A stretch of DNA of 6,980 bases from contig MFFY01000014.1 of NCBI GenBank assembly GCA_001778055.1, forward strand, positions 1-6,980, read 5' to 3'. The notes under the pieces are model-generated. The model was given only the letters and a program-made list of their open reading frames with translations, was not told where the DNA came from and ran no database searches. Positions 1 to 3,656 of this stretch are shown piece after piece. A program made the translations under genes and the position numbers. Position 1 is the first letter of the stretch. Each line of letters opens with the position of its first letter. The stretch comes from Candidatus Falkowbacteria bacterium RIFCSPLOWO2_12_FULL_45_13 (GTDB taxonomy: Bacteria; Patescibacteriota; Patescibacteriia; Patescibacteriales; GWC2-42-12).

Positions 1-36
1 GTTTTCATAGCTTTATTTTAGTGTTAATATACCTAT

Positions 37-42
37 ATTATA
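37..42 (-). promoter_or_regulatory. Possible minus-strand extended -10 for a gene leaving the window
   Basis: On the minus strand this reads TATAAT preceded by TGA, an extended -10. An ATG lies on the minus strand at position 8, about 20 nt beyond the expected start of transcription, so a gene may begin there and run off the left edge. Only two codons are visible, so the gene cannot be named. No convincing -35 is present. The 44-67 palindrome abuts the -10 on its upstream side. Confidence 0.25.
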
Positions 43-43
43 T

Positions 44-67
44 CACAAATCCGCAAGCGGATTTGTG
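44..67. repeat. Perfect 24-bp palindrome (possible operator or leader hairpin)
   Basis: The two arms, CACAAATCCGCA and TGCGGATTTGTG, are exact reverse complements apart from the central AA turn. They give an 11-bp stem with a 2-nt centre. The element lies 20 nt before the small ORF at 88 and directly beside a minus-strand -10. It could be an operator for divergent genes or a hairpin in an RNA leader. It has no T-run after it on the plus strand, so it is not a standard terminator there. Confidence 0.6.
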
Positions 68-87
68 CAACAAAGCCAATTTTATCT

Positions 88-168
88 ATGAACAAAAAAA
101 AGAAACTGGCTTTAAGAAAGCATCGGAAAAAACAGGGCAAAAAAGTTTTCAGCCTGCGCTATAGATAA
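88..168 (+). CDS. Very small basic protein, unidentified (26 aa)
   Basis: An ATG-to-TAA reading frame encodes a 26-residue peptide that starts MNKKKKLALRKHRKKQGKK and ends in an aromatic and arginine-rich tail. About half the residues are Lys, Arg or His, and no acidic residue is present. Such peptides usually bind RNA. The pattern of Lys/Arg blocks around an RKHRKKQ core resembles the short AURKAIP1/COX24-type and other tiny ribosome-associated proteins found in compact bacterial genomes, but the match is by style only. There is no Shine-Dalgarno site. It faces rpmB tail to tail, with the rpmB terminator between them. It may instead be a chance ORF in A-rich DNA. Confidence 0.4.
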   Translation: MNKKKKLALRKHRKKQGKKVFSLRYR

Positions 169-195
169 AAGAGTTCCGTCGAGCCCAGAGCCGTG

Positions 196-235
196 AACAA
201 AAAGACACCCGGCAGCCAATTGGACGCCGGGTGTC
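196..235 (-). terminator. Intrinsic terminator of rpmB
   Basis: The arms GACACCCGGC (204-213) and GCCGGGTGTC (226-235) form a perfect 10-bp GC-rich stem with a 12-nt loop. Read on the minus strand the stem is followed by TTTTTGTT, the standard U-tract. It starts 13 nt after the rpmB stop codon. On the plus strand there is no T-run, so the terminator acts on rpmB rather than on the small ORF at 88-168. Confidence 0.85.
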
Positions 236-247
236 TGGATAGTTGAT

Positions 248-421
248 TTATTTCTTCTTGGCCATGGTCTTAATGCACTTGGCGCAAACCGCCAGCCGCT
301 GGCCGTTGACTTTTTTTACCTGTAGGTTCAGATATTGCCTTTTGATAGTTTTTATATTGGAGTGGGAGCGAGAGGCGTCCTTGGTTGGACCCCGTCCGCA
401 AACAGCGCATTTTTTAGCCAT
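248..421 (-). CDS. rpmB: 50S ribosomal protein L28, zinc-ribbon form
   Basis: Structural protein of the large ribosomal subunit. The 57-residue product begins MAKKCAVCGRGPTKDASRSH and carries two Cys pairs, C5-x2-C8 and C46-x2-C49, as expected for a zinc-binding (C+) L28. The RSHSN segment near residues 18-22 and the NLQ...VNG segment (32-40) are family hallmarks. It is short compared with most L28 proteins (about 60-78 residues) but complete from ATG to TAA. It stands alone on the minus strand with its own promoter (452-480) and a strong terminator (196-235), so it is probably a single-gene unit. No Shine-Dalgarno site precedes the ATG. The plus-strand frame over this region is a shadow. Confidence 0.93.
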   Translation of the reverse strand: MAKKCAVCGRGPTKDASRSHSNIKTIKRQYLNLQVKKVNGQRLAVCAKCIKTMAKKK

Positions 422-451
422 ACTGATGTCGTTTTATTGTTTATGCGGTTT

Positions 452-480
452 ATATTATCAGGTTTTGAAATAAAAGGCAA
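452..480 (-). promoter_or_regulatory. Promoter of rpmB
   Basis: On the minus strand TTGCCT (480-475) is followed after exactly 17 nt by TAATAT (457-452), with TGA just before the -10 making it an extended -10. Transcription would begin near 445, leaving a leader of about 24 nt before the rpmB ATG at 421. Confidence 0.6.
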
Positions 481-499
481 GATATGATATGATAAAAGT

Positions 500-680
500 A
501 ATTTTCAATTATTAATTTTCAGTGAATTTTCAATGCTCGAATTTTCAATTAATTAATTGTAAATTAAGTCATTAAAAATTGTTTGCCTGCCTCACCGAAG
601 ACGGCGAGTCCTCGTCTCGTCTTCGACAAGTCGAAGCGGGGAGGCGGGAAAATGGTAAATTGTAAATTGAAAATTTATTT
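500..680. repeat. AT-rich spacer with a GC-rich hairpin core
   Basis: This gene-free stretch separates rpmB and the protease gene. Its AT-rich left side repeats ATTTTCA four times (501, 515, 526, 541). The right side (about 652-675) carries the reverse complement style (GTAAATTGTAAATTGAAAAT). Between them lies a GC-rich core at 583-648. Its outer arms CCTGCCTC and GAGGCGGG pair with one G-T wobble. Inside are two competing stems: CTTCGAC/GTCGAAG (621-636), or CGAAGACG (596-603) with CGTCTTCG (618-625). A GC core inside inverted AT flanks is the same plan as the element after fusA. Confidence 0.55.
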
Positions 681-683
681 ATT

Positions 684-1286
684 ATGTCCATGATTTTCGC
701 TCTGATAATAATATTGTTTTCCGCCATTATCCATGAATATATGCACGGCTGGATGGCGGACCGATTGGGCGACTCCACGGCGCGCGATCAGGGCCGGCTG
801 ACGTTAAATCCGGCGGCGCACATTGATCTCTGGGGCTCAATTTTGATGCCGGCCTTGATTTTTGTCGGCACCAGCGGCGCCTTAATTTTTGGCTACGCCA
901 AACCGGTGCCGTTTAATCCGTATAACTTGAAAGATCAGAAATACGGCGTGGCCAAGGTGGCCGTGGCCGGGCCTTTGGCCAACCTGATTACCGCTTTATT
1001 CTTCGGTTTATTTTTAAGACTAGTGCCGGGCTTGAGCCTGGTTTTAGCTTCTTTTCTGGCCGCCATCGTGCAGATAAATTTAGTTTTGATGATTTTCAAT
1101 CTTCTGCCCATACCGCCTCTGGACGGGGCCAAAGTTCTAATGCCGTTTTTACCTTATGACTGGCAGATGAAACTAATGCAATTTGAGCATTACGGTTTTA
1201 TTTTTGTCCTGCTGTTTGTGTTTTTTGGTTTCTCTTTAATCGTGCCGGTAATAAATTTTTTGTTTAAGCTGATCGTGGGAGTGTAA
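684..1286 (+). CDS. Site-2 protease-like membrane zinc metalloprotease (peptidase M50)
   Basis: Predicted intramembrane metalloprotease of family M50, cutting membrane-embedded substrates. The zinc motif HEYMH (H17, E18, H21) sits in the first membrane helix. The third ligand is D147 in the motif NLLPIPPLDG (139-148). The AGPLAN segment (95-100) is another M50 hallmark. The hydrophobic stretches at about 3-16, 52-70, 93-138 and 172-198 fit a compact multi-pass core. At 200 residues, without a PDZ domain, it belongs to the short group like Bacillus YwhC-type proteins, not the RseP group. All catalytic residues are present, so it should be active. The substrate is unknown. ATG 684 has no clear Shine-Dalgarno site; ATG 690 (M3) is a near alternative. 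Confidence 0.9.
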   Translation: MSMIFALIIILFSAIIHEYMHGWMADRLGDSTARDQGRLTLNPAAHIDLWGSILMPALIFVGTSGALIFGYAKPVPFNPYNLKDQKYGVAKVAVAGPLANLITALFFGLFLRLVPGLSLVLASFLAAIVQINLVLMIFNLLPIPPLDGAKVLMPFLPYDWQMKLMQFEHYGFIFVLLFVFFGFSLIVPVINFLFKLIVGV

Positions 1287-1291
1287 TGGGC

Positions 1292-1319
1292 TTGAATGAA
1301 TATTTAATTTTGATATAAT
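1292..1319 (+). promoter_or_regulatory. Promoter of the coiled-coil gene, possibly giving a leaderless mRNA
   Basis: TTGAAT (1292-1297), a 16-nt spacer, then TATAAT (1314-1319) with TG just before it. The -10 abuts the ATG at 1320, so transcription should start around 1325-1327, close to the second ATG at 1326. This argues for ATG 1326 as the start and for a leaderless message. If the gene is instead read through from the protease gene 33 nt upstream, ATG 1320 stays possible. Confidence 0.5.
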
Positions 1320-1325
1320 ATGGTT

Positions 1326-1586
1326 ATGAAAACTAAAAAAGTTACAATTGAAGATTTGGCGGTCATGGTTCAAACTGGCTTTTCCGAGGCGGCTCAAAAG
1401 ACCGGCGAGCGGTTTGACGGCCTGGAAAAGCGAATGGACGGCCTGGAAAAGCGAATGGACGGCCTGGAACAAGGCCAGGAAGAAATAAAGCTTAAGCTTG
1501 ATAATGTGGCTTATCGCTTTGAGTTAGTTGAATTGCAAAGAAGGGGTGAAATTTTAGAAAAGAAGTTGGGCGCAAAGCGTTCTTGA
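1326..1586 (+). CDS. Small coiled-coil protein with heptad repeats, unknown function
   Basis: The product has 86 residues (88 from ATG 1320). It starts MKTKKVTIEDLAVMVQTGF, then forms a long charged helix. The sequence GLEKRMD is repeated twice and followed by GLEQGQE; Leu and Met fall at alternating 4/3 spacing, so this is a canonical a/d heptad coiled coil and the protein probably oligomerises. There is no signal peptide or membrane segment, so it should be cytoplasmic. The opening, a short basic stretch then T-I-E-D-L-A-x-M-V-Q, resembles small hypothetical proteins I associate with Patescibacteria; no function is known to me. I prefer the start at 1326 because the -10 box ends at 1319. 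A TGA stop and a probable terminator (1639-1663) follow. Confidence 0.75.
   Translation: MKTKKVTIEDLAVMVQTGFSEAAQKTGERFDGLEKRMDGLEKRMDGLEQGQEEIKLKLDNVAYRFELVELQRRGEILEKKLGAKRS
1416..1469 (+). repeat. In-frame 21-bp tandem repeat (2 full copies plus 12 bp)
   Basis: Units at 1416-1436 and 1437-1457 are identical at all 21 bases, and a third partial unit (1458-1469) matches over 12 bases. Each unit encodes one seven-residue coiled-coil turn. Identity at silent positions points to recent duplication by slippage or unequal exchange. Confidence 0.95.
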
Positions 1587-1638
1587 CCATTTTTATTTCC
1601 TGTGTTAAATTAGAATAGGTTATTAAGTTTTATTATAT

Positions 1639-1663
1639 CCCGCTTATACGGGTTTGTTTTTTT
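1639..1663 (+). terminator. Probable intrinsic terminator after the coiled-coil gene
   Basis: CCCG (1639-1642) and CGGG (1649-1652) form a short GC stem with a 6-nt loop, followed by TTTGTTTTTTT. The stem is only 4 bp, so it would be weak, but the long T-run and its place between a gene end and the rpsL promoter favour the call. Confidence 0.5.
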
Positions 1664-1671
1664 ACATTTAT

Positions 1672-1788
1672 AATACGAATTACGAATCAAGTACGAATTT
1701 ACGAATTCTATTTGTAAAAGTTCGTGCTCTATAATTATAATTTGTGATTTCATTTGTAAATTCGTATTAAAATTCGTAATTTGTATTA
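1672..1788. repeat. Long imperfect inverted repeat around the rpsL promoter
   Basis: The left arm (1672-1703) opens AATACGAATTACGAAT. The right arm (1756-1788), read as reverse complement, opens AATACAAATTACGAAT and continues with the shared TACGAATTTAC after a short unmatched middle. The arms enclose about 52 nt that hold the promoter, and the right arm ends two bases before the rpsL ATG. Short ACGAAT units recur inside the arms, so the structure may have grown by copying a simple unit. Confidence 0.65.
1712..1741 (+). promoter_or_regulatory. Promoter of the rpsL-rpsG unit
   Basis: TTGTAA (1712-1717) and TATAAT (1736-1741) are 18 nt apart. A second TATAAT at 1730-1735 is too close to this -35 to pair with it. 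The expected leader from about 1748 to 1790 is AT-rich with no strong Shine-Dalgarno site. Confidence 0.5.
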
Positions 1789-1790
1789 TT

Positions 1791-2207
1791 ATGCCTACGA
1801 TTAATCAGCTGGTCCGCAAAGGCCGGCAAATAACCAAATATAAAACTAAATCACCAGCCCTGCAGTCAACCCTAGATACTTTGCATCGGAAAAGAATTGA
1901 ATTGCCCAAGGGCTCGCCTTTTAAGCGCGGCGTTTGCGTGAAGGTTACTACCACCACGCCCAAGAAACCTAATTCAGCCTTGAGAAAAATCGCCCGCGTC
2001 AGACTGTCTAACGGCATGGAAGTTACCGCCTACATCCCGGGCGAAGGCCATAATTTGCAGGAACACTCCATCGTTTTAATAAAAGGCGGCCGAACCAAGG
2101 ATTTGCCAGGCGTCAGGTATAAAATAATCCGCGGCGTTTACGATACCTTGGGCGTTGAAGGCCGCCAGCAAAGCCGGTCGAGGTATGGAGCCAAGAGGCC
2201 TAAATAA
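1791..2207 (+). CDS. rpsL: 30S ribosomal protein S12
   Basis: S12 sits at the decoding centre of the small subunit. The 138-residue protein starts MPTINQLVRKGR and holds the invariant TTPKKPNSALRK (55-66), GEGHNLQEHS (84-93) and KDLPGVRY (103-110). The positions where streptomycin-resistance changes arise in other bacteria are wild type here (K59, K103). Compared with the E. coli protein there are about 15 extra residues between PAL (22-24) and KRGVC (45-49), a stretch including STLDTLHRKR and ELPKGSPF; the rest aligns well. The S12 N-terminal arm is known to reach across the subunit, so the extra stretch would lie there. It is first in a str-type cluster with rpsG 73 nt downstream. No clear Shine-Dalgarno site. 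Confidence 0.97.
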   Translation: MPTINQLVRKGRQITKYKTKSPALQSTLDTLHRKRIELPKGSPFKRGVCVKVTTTTPKKPNSALRKIARVRLSNGMEVTAYIPGEGHNLQEHSIVLIKGGRTKDLPGVRYKIIRGVYDTLGVEGRQQSRSRYGAKRPK

Positions 2208-2211
2208 TAAT

Positions 2212-2273
2212 CTCATAACTCGCAACTCAATTTTTGGGTTAGGAGTTACGAGCTACGGGTTGTGAGTTGCGAG
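2212..2273 (+). repeat. Inverted repeats in the rpsL-rpsG spacer with two competing stems
   Basis: CTCGCAACTCA (2219-2229) and TGAGTTGCGAG (2263-2273) are a perfect 11-bp pair. CTCATAACTC (2212-2221) pairs with GAGTTACGAG (2243-2252) with one mismatch. The two left arms overlap by three bases, so both full stems cannot form together. The last arm ends 7 nt before the rpsG ATG and covers the place where a ribosome binding site would be. No T-run follows at once, only GAGAAAAAAT, so termination is not the obvious role. Confidence 0.7.
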
Positions 2274-2280
2274 AAAAAAT

Positions 2281-2748
2281 ATGCGAGGAAAACCAGTCAC
2301 CAAAAGAAAAATATTACCTGACCTAAAATATAACGATACGGACATCGCTAAGTTTATTAATTACATCATGGAGCGCGGCAAAAAAACCGTGGCGCGAAAA
2401 ATCGTCTACGCCAGTTTCGATATACTCAAGGAAAAGACCAAGCAAGATCCCCGGCATGTTTTTAATAAGGCCTTAAAACAGGTCAGTCCTTTATTGGAAA
2501 TCCGCGGCCGGCGCGTGGGCGGCGCTAACTATCAGATCCCTTTTCAGGTAAGGGGAGAGCGACGCTTTACTCTGGGTTGTCGCTGGTTGATTGACGCGGC
2601 CCGGGCGCGCCAGGGCAAGCCCATGGCCGAGAAATTGGCGGCCGAAATTACGGACGCCTCCAGAGGCGAAGGCGCGGCCGTGAAAAAGCGCGCCGAAGTC
2701 CATCGCATGGCCGAAGCCAATAAAGCTTTCGCGCATTTCGCTCGCTAA
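2281..2748 (+). CDS. rpsG: 30S ribosomal protein S7
   Basis: S7 nucleates assembly of the small-subunit head by binding the 3' domain of 16S rRNA. The 155-residue product is full length, from MRGKPVTKRKILPDLKYND to NKAFAHFAR. The signature RRVGGANYQIPFQVR spans 77-91. The basic N-terminus and the RW-LI-DAAR segment (101-108) are also typical. It lies 73 nt after rpsL, the usual str-operon order. The spacer has strong inverted repeats (2212-2273) that could affect its translation; no good Shine-Dalgarno site is seen. The ten bases around the stop codon are duplicated in tandem (2739-2758), so the C-terminal Ala-Arg may be a recent change from the more usual aromatic ending. Confidence 0.97.
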   Translation: MRGKPVTKRKILPDLKYNDTDIAKFINYIMERGKKTVARKIVYASFDILKEKTKQDPRHVFNKALKQVSPLLEIRGRRVGGANYQIPFQVRGERRFTLGCRWLIDAARARQGKPMAEKLAAEITDASRGEGAAVKKRAEVHRMAEANKAFAHFAR

Positions 2749-2758
2749 CGCTCGCTAA
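2739..2758 (+). repeat. Tandem 10-bp duplication across the rpsG stop codon
   Basis: CGCTCGCTAA occurs at 2739-2748 and again at 2749-2758. The first copy contains the rpsG TAA. The second TAA is out of frame. Confidence 0.9.
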
Positions 2759-2759
2759 A

Positions 2760-2807
2760 ATTGAAAATGGAAAAATCAAAATGCAAAATGACAATGTAAA
2801 GTTAAAA
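2760..2807 (+). repeat. AT-rich intergenic repeat (AAAATGACAATGTAAAGTT type)
   Basis: This A-rich stretch contains AAAATGCAAAATGACAATG and GTAAAGTTAAAAATG. A close copy lies after fusA on the same strand (about 5754-5780), and another is inverted at about 5975-6015. It seems to be a spacer-borne repeat found beside the TGTCA/TGACA elements. Its last ATG (2808) is the only usable start for the frameshifted ORF that follows. Confidence 0.5.
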
Positions 2808-3019
2808 ATGGGCGGAGGAATTAAAAAGCAAGGGGTTTTGCATTAATAGCTGTCATCATAGTTATTTTAATAATCGCCGTTATCGCTTTTGGGTTTATGA
2901 ACCAAAAAGGCCAGGCTGAGCAAAGCCGAGAGATAAAAAATAAGGCAGTAATTGATTTAGAAAAAATTAATGAAAATTTAAAAAATAGCGATCAAGAAAT
3001 ACAAAAAATTTGGAAATAA
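2808..3019 (+). pseudogene. Frameshifted ORF: short one-pass membrane protein with prepilin-like N-terminus
   Basis: From ATG 2808 the frame gives MGGGIKKQGVLH and stops at 2844. The -1 frame is open from 2825 to TAA 3017 and encodes ARGFALIAVIIVILIIAVIA followed by a polar, Glu/Lys/Asn-rich tail ending IQKIWK. Joining the two at the A-run (2823-2827) yields a sensible 70-residue protein: basic start, RGF, one hydrophobic helix, then an amphipathic tail. The R-G-F-A-L-I pattern resembles the cleavage site of type IV prepilins, but the usual Glu at +5 is Ala. The second frame has no ATG, GTG or TTG before 2897, which lies after the helix. One missing A in the run is the simplest cause (mutation or sequence error). 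Slippage at TAAAAAG, 4 nt after GGAGG, is possible but weaker. Confidence 0.6.
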
Positions 3020-3035
3020 AAAATTAAAATTTTTT

Positions 3036-3153
3036 TGTCATTCCCGAAGCCGCAGGCTGTCGGGAATCCAGGAGAGCGAGGTAGGAATATGTAGTCTCAT
3101 AAGACATATTAGTGCCTCGCCCCCTTGGATGCCGGATCAGGTCCGGCATGACA
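3036..3153. mobile_element. MITE-like palindromic repeat, copy 1 (TGTCA...TGACA)
   Basis: A 118-bp element bounded by TGTCA (3036-3040) and TGACA (3149-3153). The left half (TGTCATTCCCGAAGCCG... GAATCCAGGAG) contains a hairpin, CCCGA-AGCC/GGCT-TCGGG with one bulge. The right half holds GGATGCCGGA/TCCGGCATGACA. The middle adds GCGAGG/CCTCGC and an inner stem AATATGT/ACATATT (3086-3110). It carries no ORF. It fills the spacer before csaA and ends 10 nt before its ATG. The left half is the same as in copy 2 (5786). Repeats translating as VIPAKAGIQ are known to me from many bacterial genomes; that this copy can move is inference. Confidence 0.7.
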
Positions 3154-3163
3154 ATTAAAGAAT

Positions 3164-3496
3164 ATGGCGACATACGAAGATTTTCAAAAATTAGATATTA
3201 GAGTTGGTAAAATTATTGAAGCTGAAAATTTTCCGGAAGCCAGAAAACCGTCGTATAAATTAAAAATTGATCTTGGCGAAGAAATCGGTATAAAAAAATC
3301 CTGCGCTCAATTGCCGCAAAATTATAAGATAAAAAATTTGGTTGGCAAACAAGTTCTATGCGTGGTTAACTTTCCCTCTCGGCAAATTGGTCCCGCAGTT
3401 TCAGAGGTTTTAACTTTGGGCGTGCCTGATGAAAAAAACGAATGTATTTTAATAATTCCTGACAAAAATGTTCCTATTGCTGGGCGCTTGTATTAA
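3164..3496 (+). CDS. csaA: CsaA-like tRNA-binding protein (OB fold)
   Basis: The product is a single tRNA-binding OB-fold domain of 110 residues, the same length as Bacillus subtilis CsaA. Recognisable parts are DFQKLDIRVGKI (6-17), AENFPEARKPSYKLKID (20-36), GIKKSCAQL (42-50, where CsaA has KQSSAQI), QVLCVVNFPSRQIGP (63-77) and SEVLTLG (80-86). CsaA proteins are cytoplasmic dimers described as secretion-related chaperones with tRNA-binding folds, akin to the C-terminal domain of MetRS. The exact role here is not known. The MetRS domain is an alternative family label, but the length and internal motifs fit CsaA best. It sits between rpsG and fusA, which is unusual. The ATG at 3164 follows the repeat element with only a weak AAAG upstream. 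There is no catalytic synthetase domain. Confidence 0.9.
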   Translation: MATYEDFQKLDIRVGKIIEAENFPEARKPSYKLKIDLGEEIGIKKSCAQLPQNYKIKNLVGKQVLCVVNFPSRQIGPAVSEVLTLGVPDEKNECILIIPDKNVPIAGRLY

Positions 3497-3517
3497 AAAT
3501 TTATAATTAAAAATTTT

Positions 3518-3645
3518 GGATTTCCGTCCGCGTTACGCCGAAAGCTCCGGTGGCACGTCGCCAAGGCTCTGGCCAATGGCGCGCGAGGCGAGCCTTCGCG
3601 GGAATGACAGAAAAAATGGATTCCGGCTCGGAGACCGGAATGACA
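3518..3645 (+). repeat. Dispersed GC-rich repeat in the fusA leader
   Basis: The first 74 bases (3518-3591) match the end of the window (6907-6980) with five differences, all transitions. The block then continues to TGACA at 3605-3609. Arms CCGCG (3528-3532) and CGCGG (3597-3601) enclose another stem, AAGGCTC (3563-3569) with GAGCCTT (3590-3596). A second short unit, GGATTCCGG...CCGGAATGACA (3619-3645), follows. Both end in TGACA, like the right ends of the elements at 3036 and 5786. The fusA Shine-Dalgarno site begins at the very end of this repeat. Confidence 0.75.
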
Positions 3646-3649
3646 AGGA
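3645..3649 (+). promoter_or_regulatory. Shine-Dalgarno site that fixes the fusA start
   Basis: AAGGA lies 7 nt before ATG 3657. It is the clearest ribosome binding site in the window. It overlaps the last base of the upstream repeat. Confidence 0.75.
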
Positions 3650-3656
3650 AAAAACT

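Noticed and set aside
243..473. Plus-strand 76-residue ORF over rpmB
   Set aside because: It is antisense to rpmB, whose zinc-ribbon motifs, promoter and terminator are all clear on the minus strand.
1416..1469. CRISPR-like array
   Set aside because: The units are contiguous without spacers and encode heptads in frame. No CRISPR array is visible anywhere in the window.
1236..1472. Minus-strand ORF with repeated FQAVHSL
   Set aside because: It is the antisense shadow of the heptad tandem repeat, and it also overlaps the protease gene.
3516..3656. N-terminal extension of EF-G (740-residue version)
   Set aside because: It is the translation of a dispersed repeat that also occurs at 6907. The Shine-Dalgarno site and family alignment support ATG 3657.
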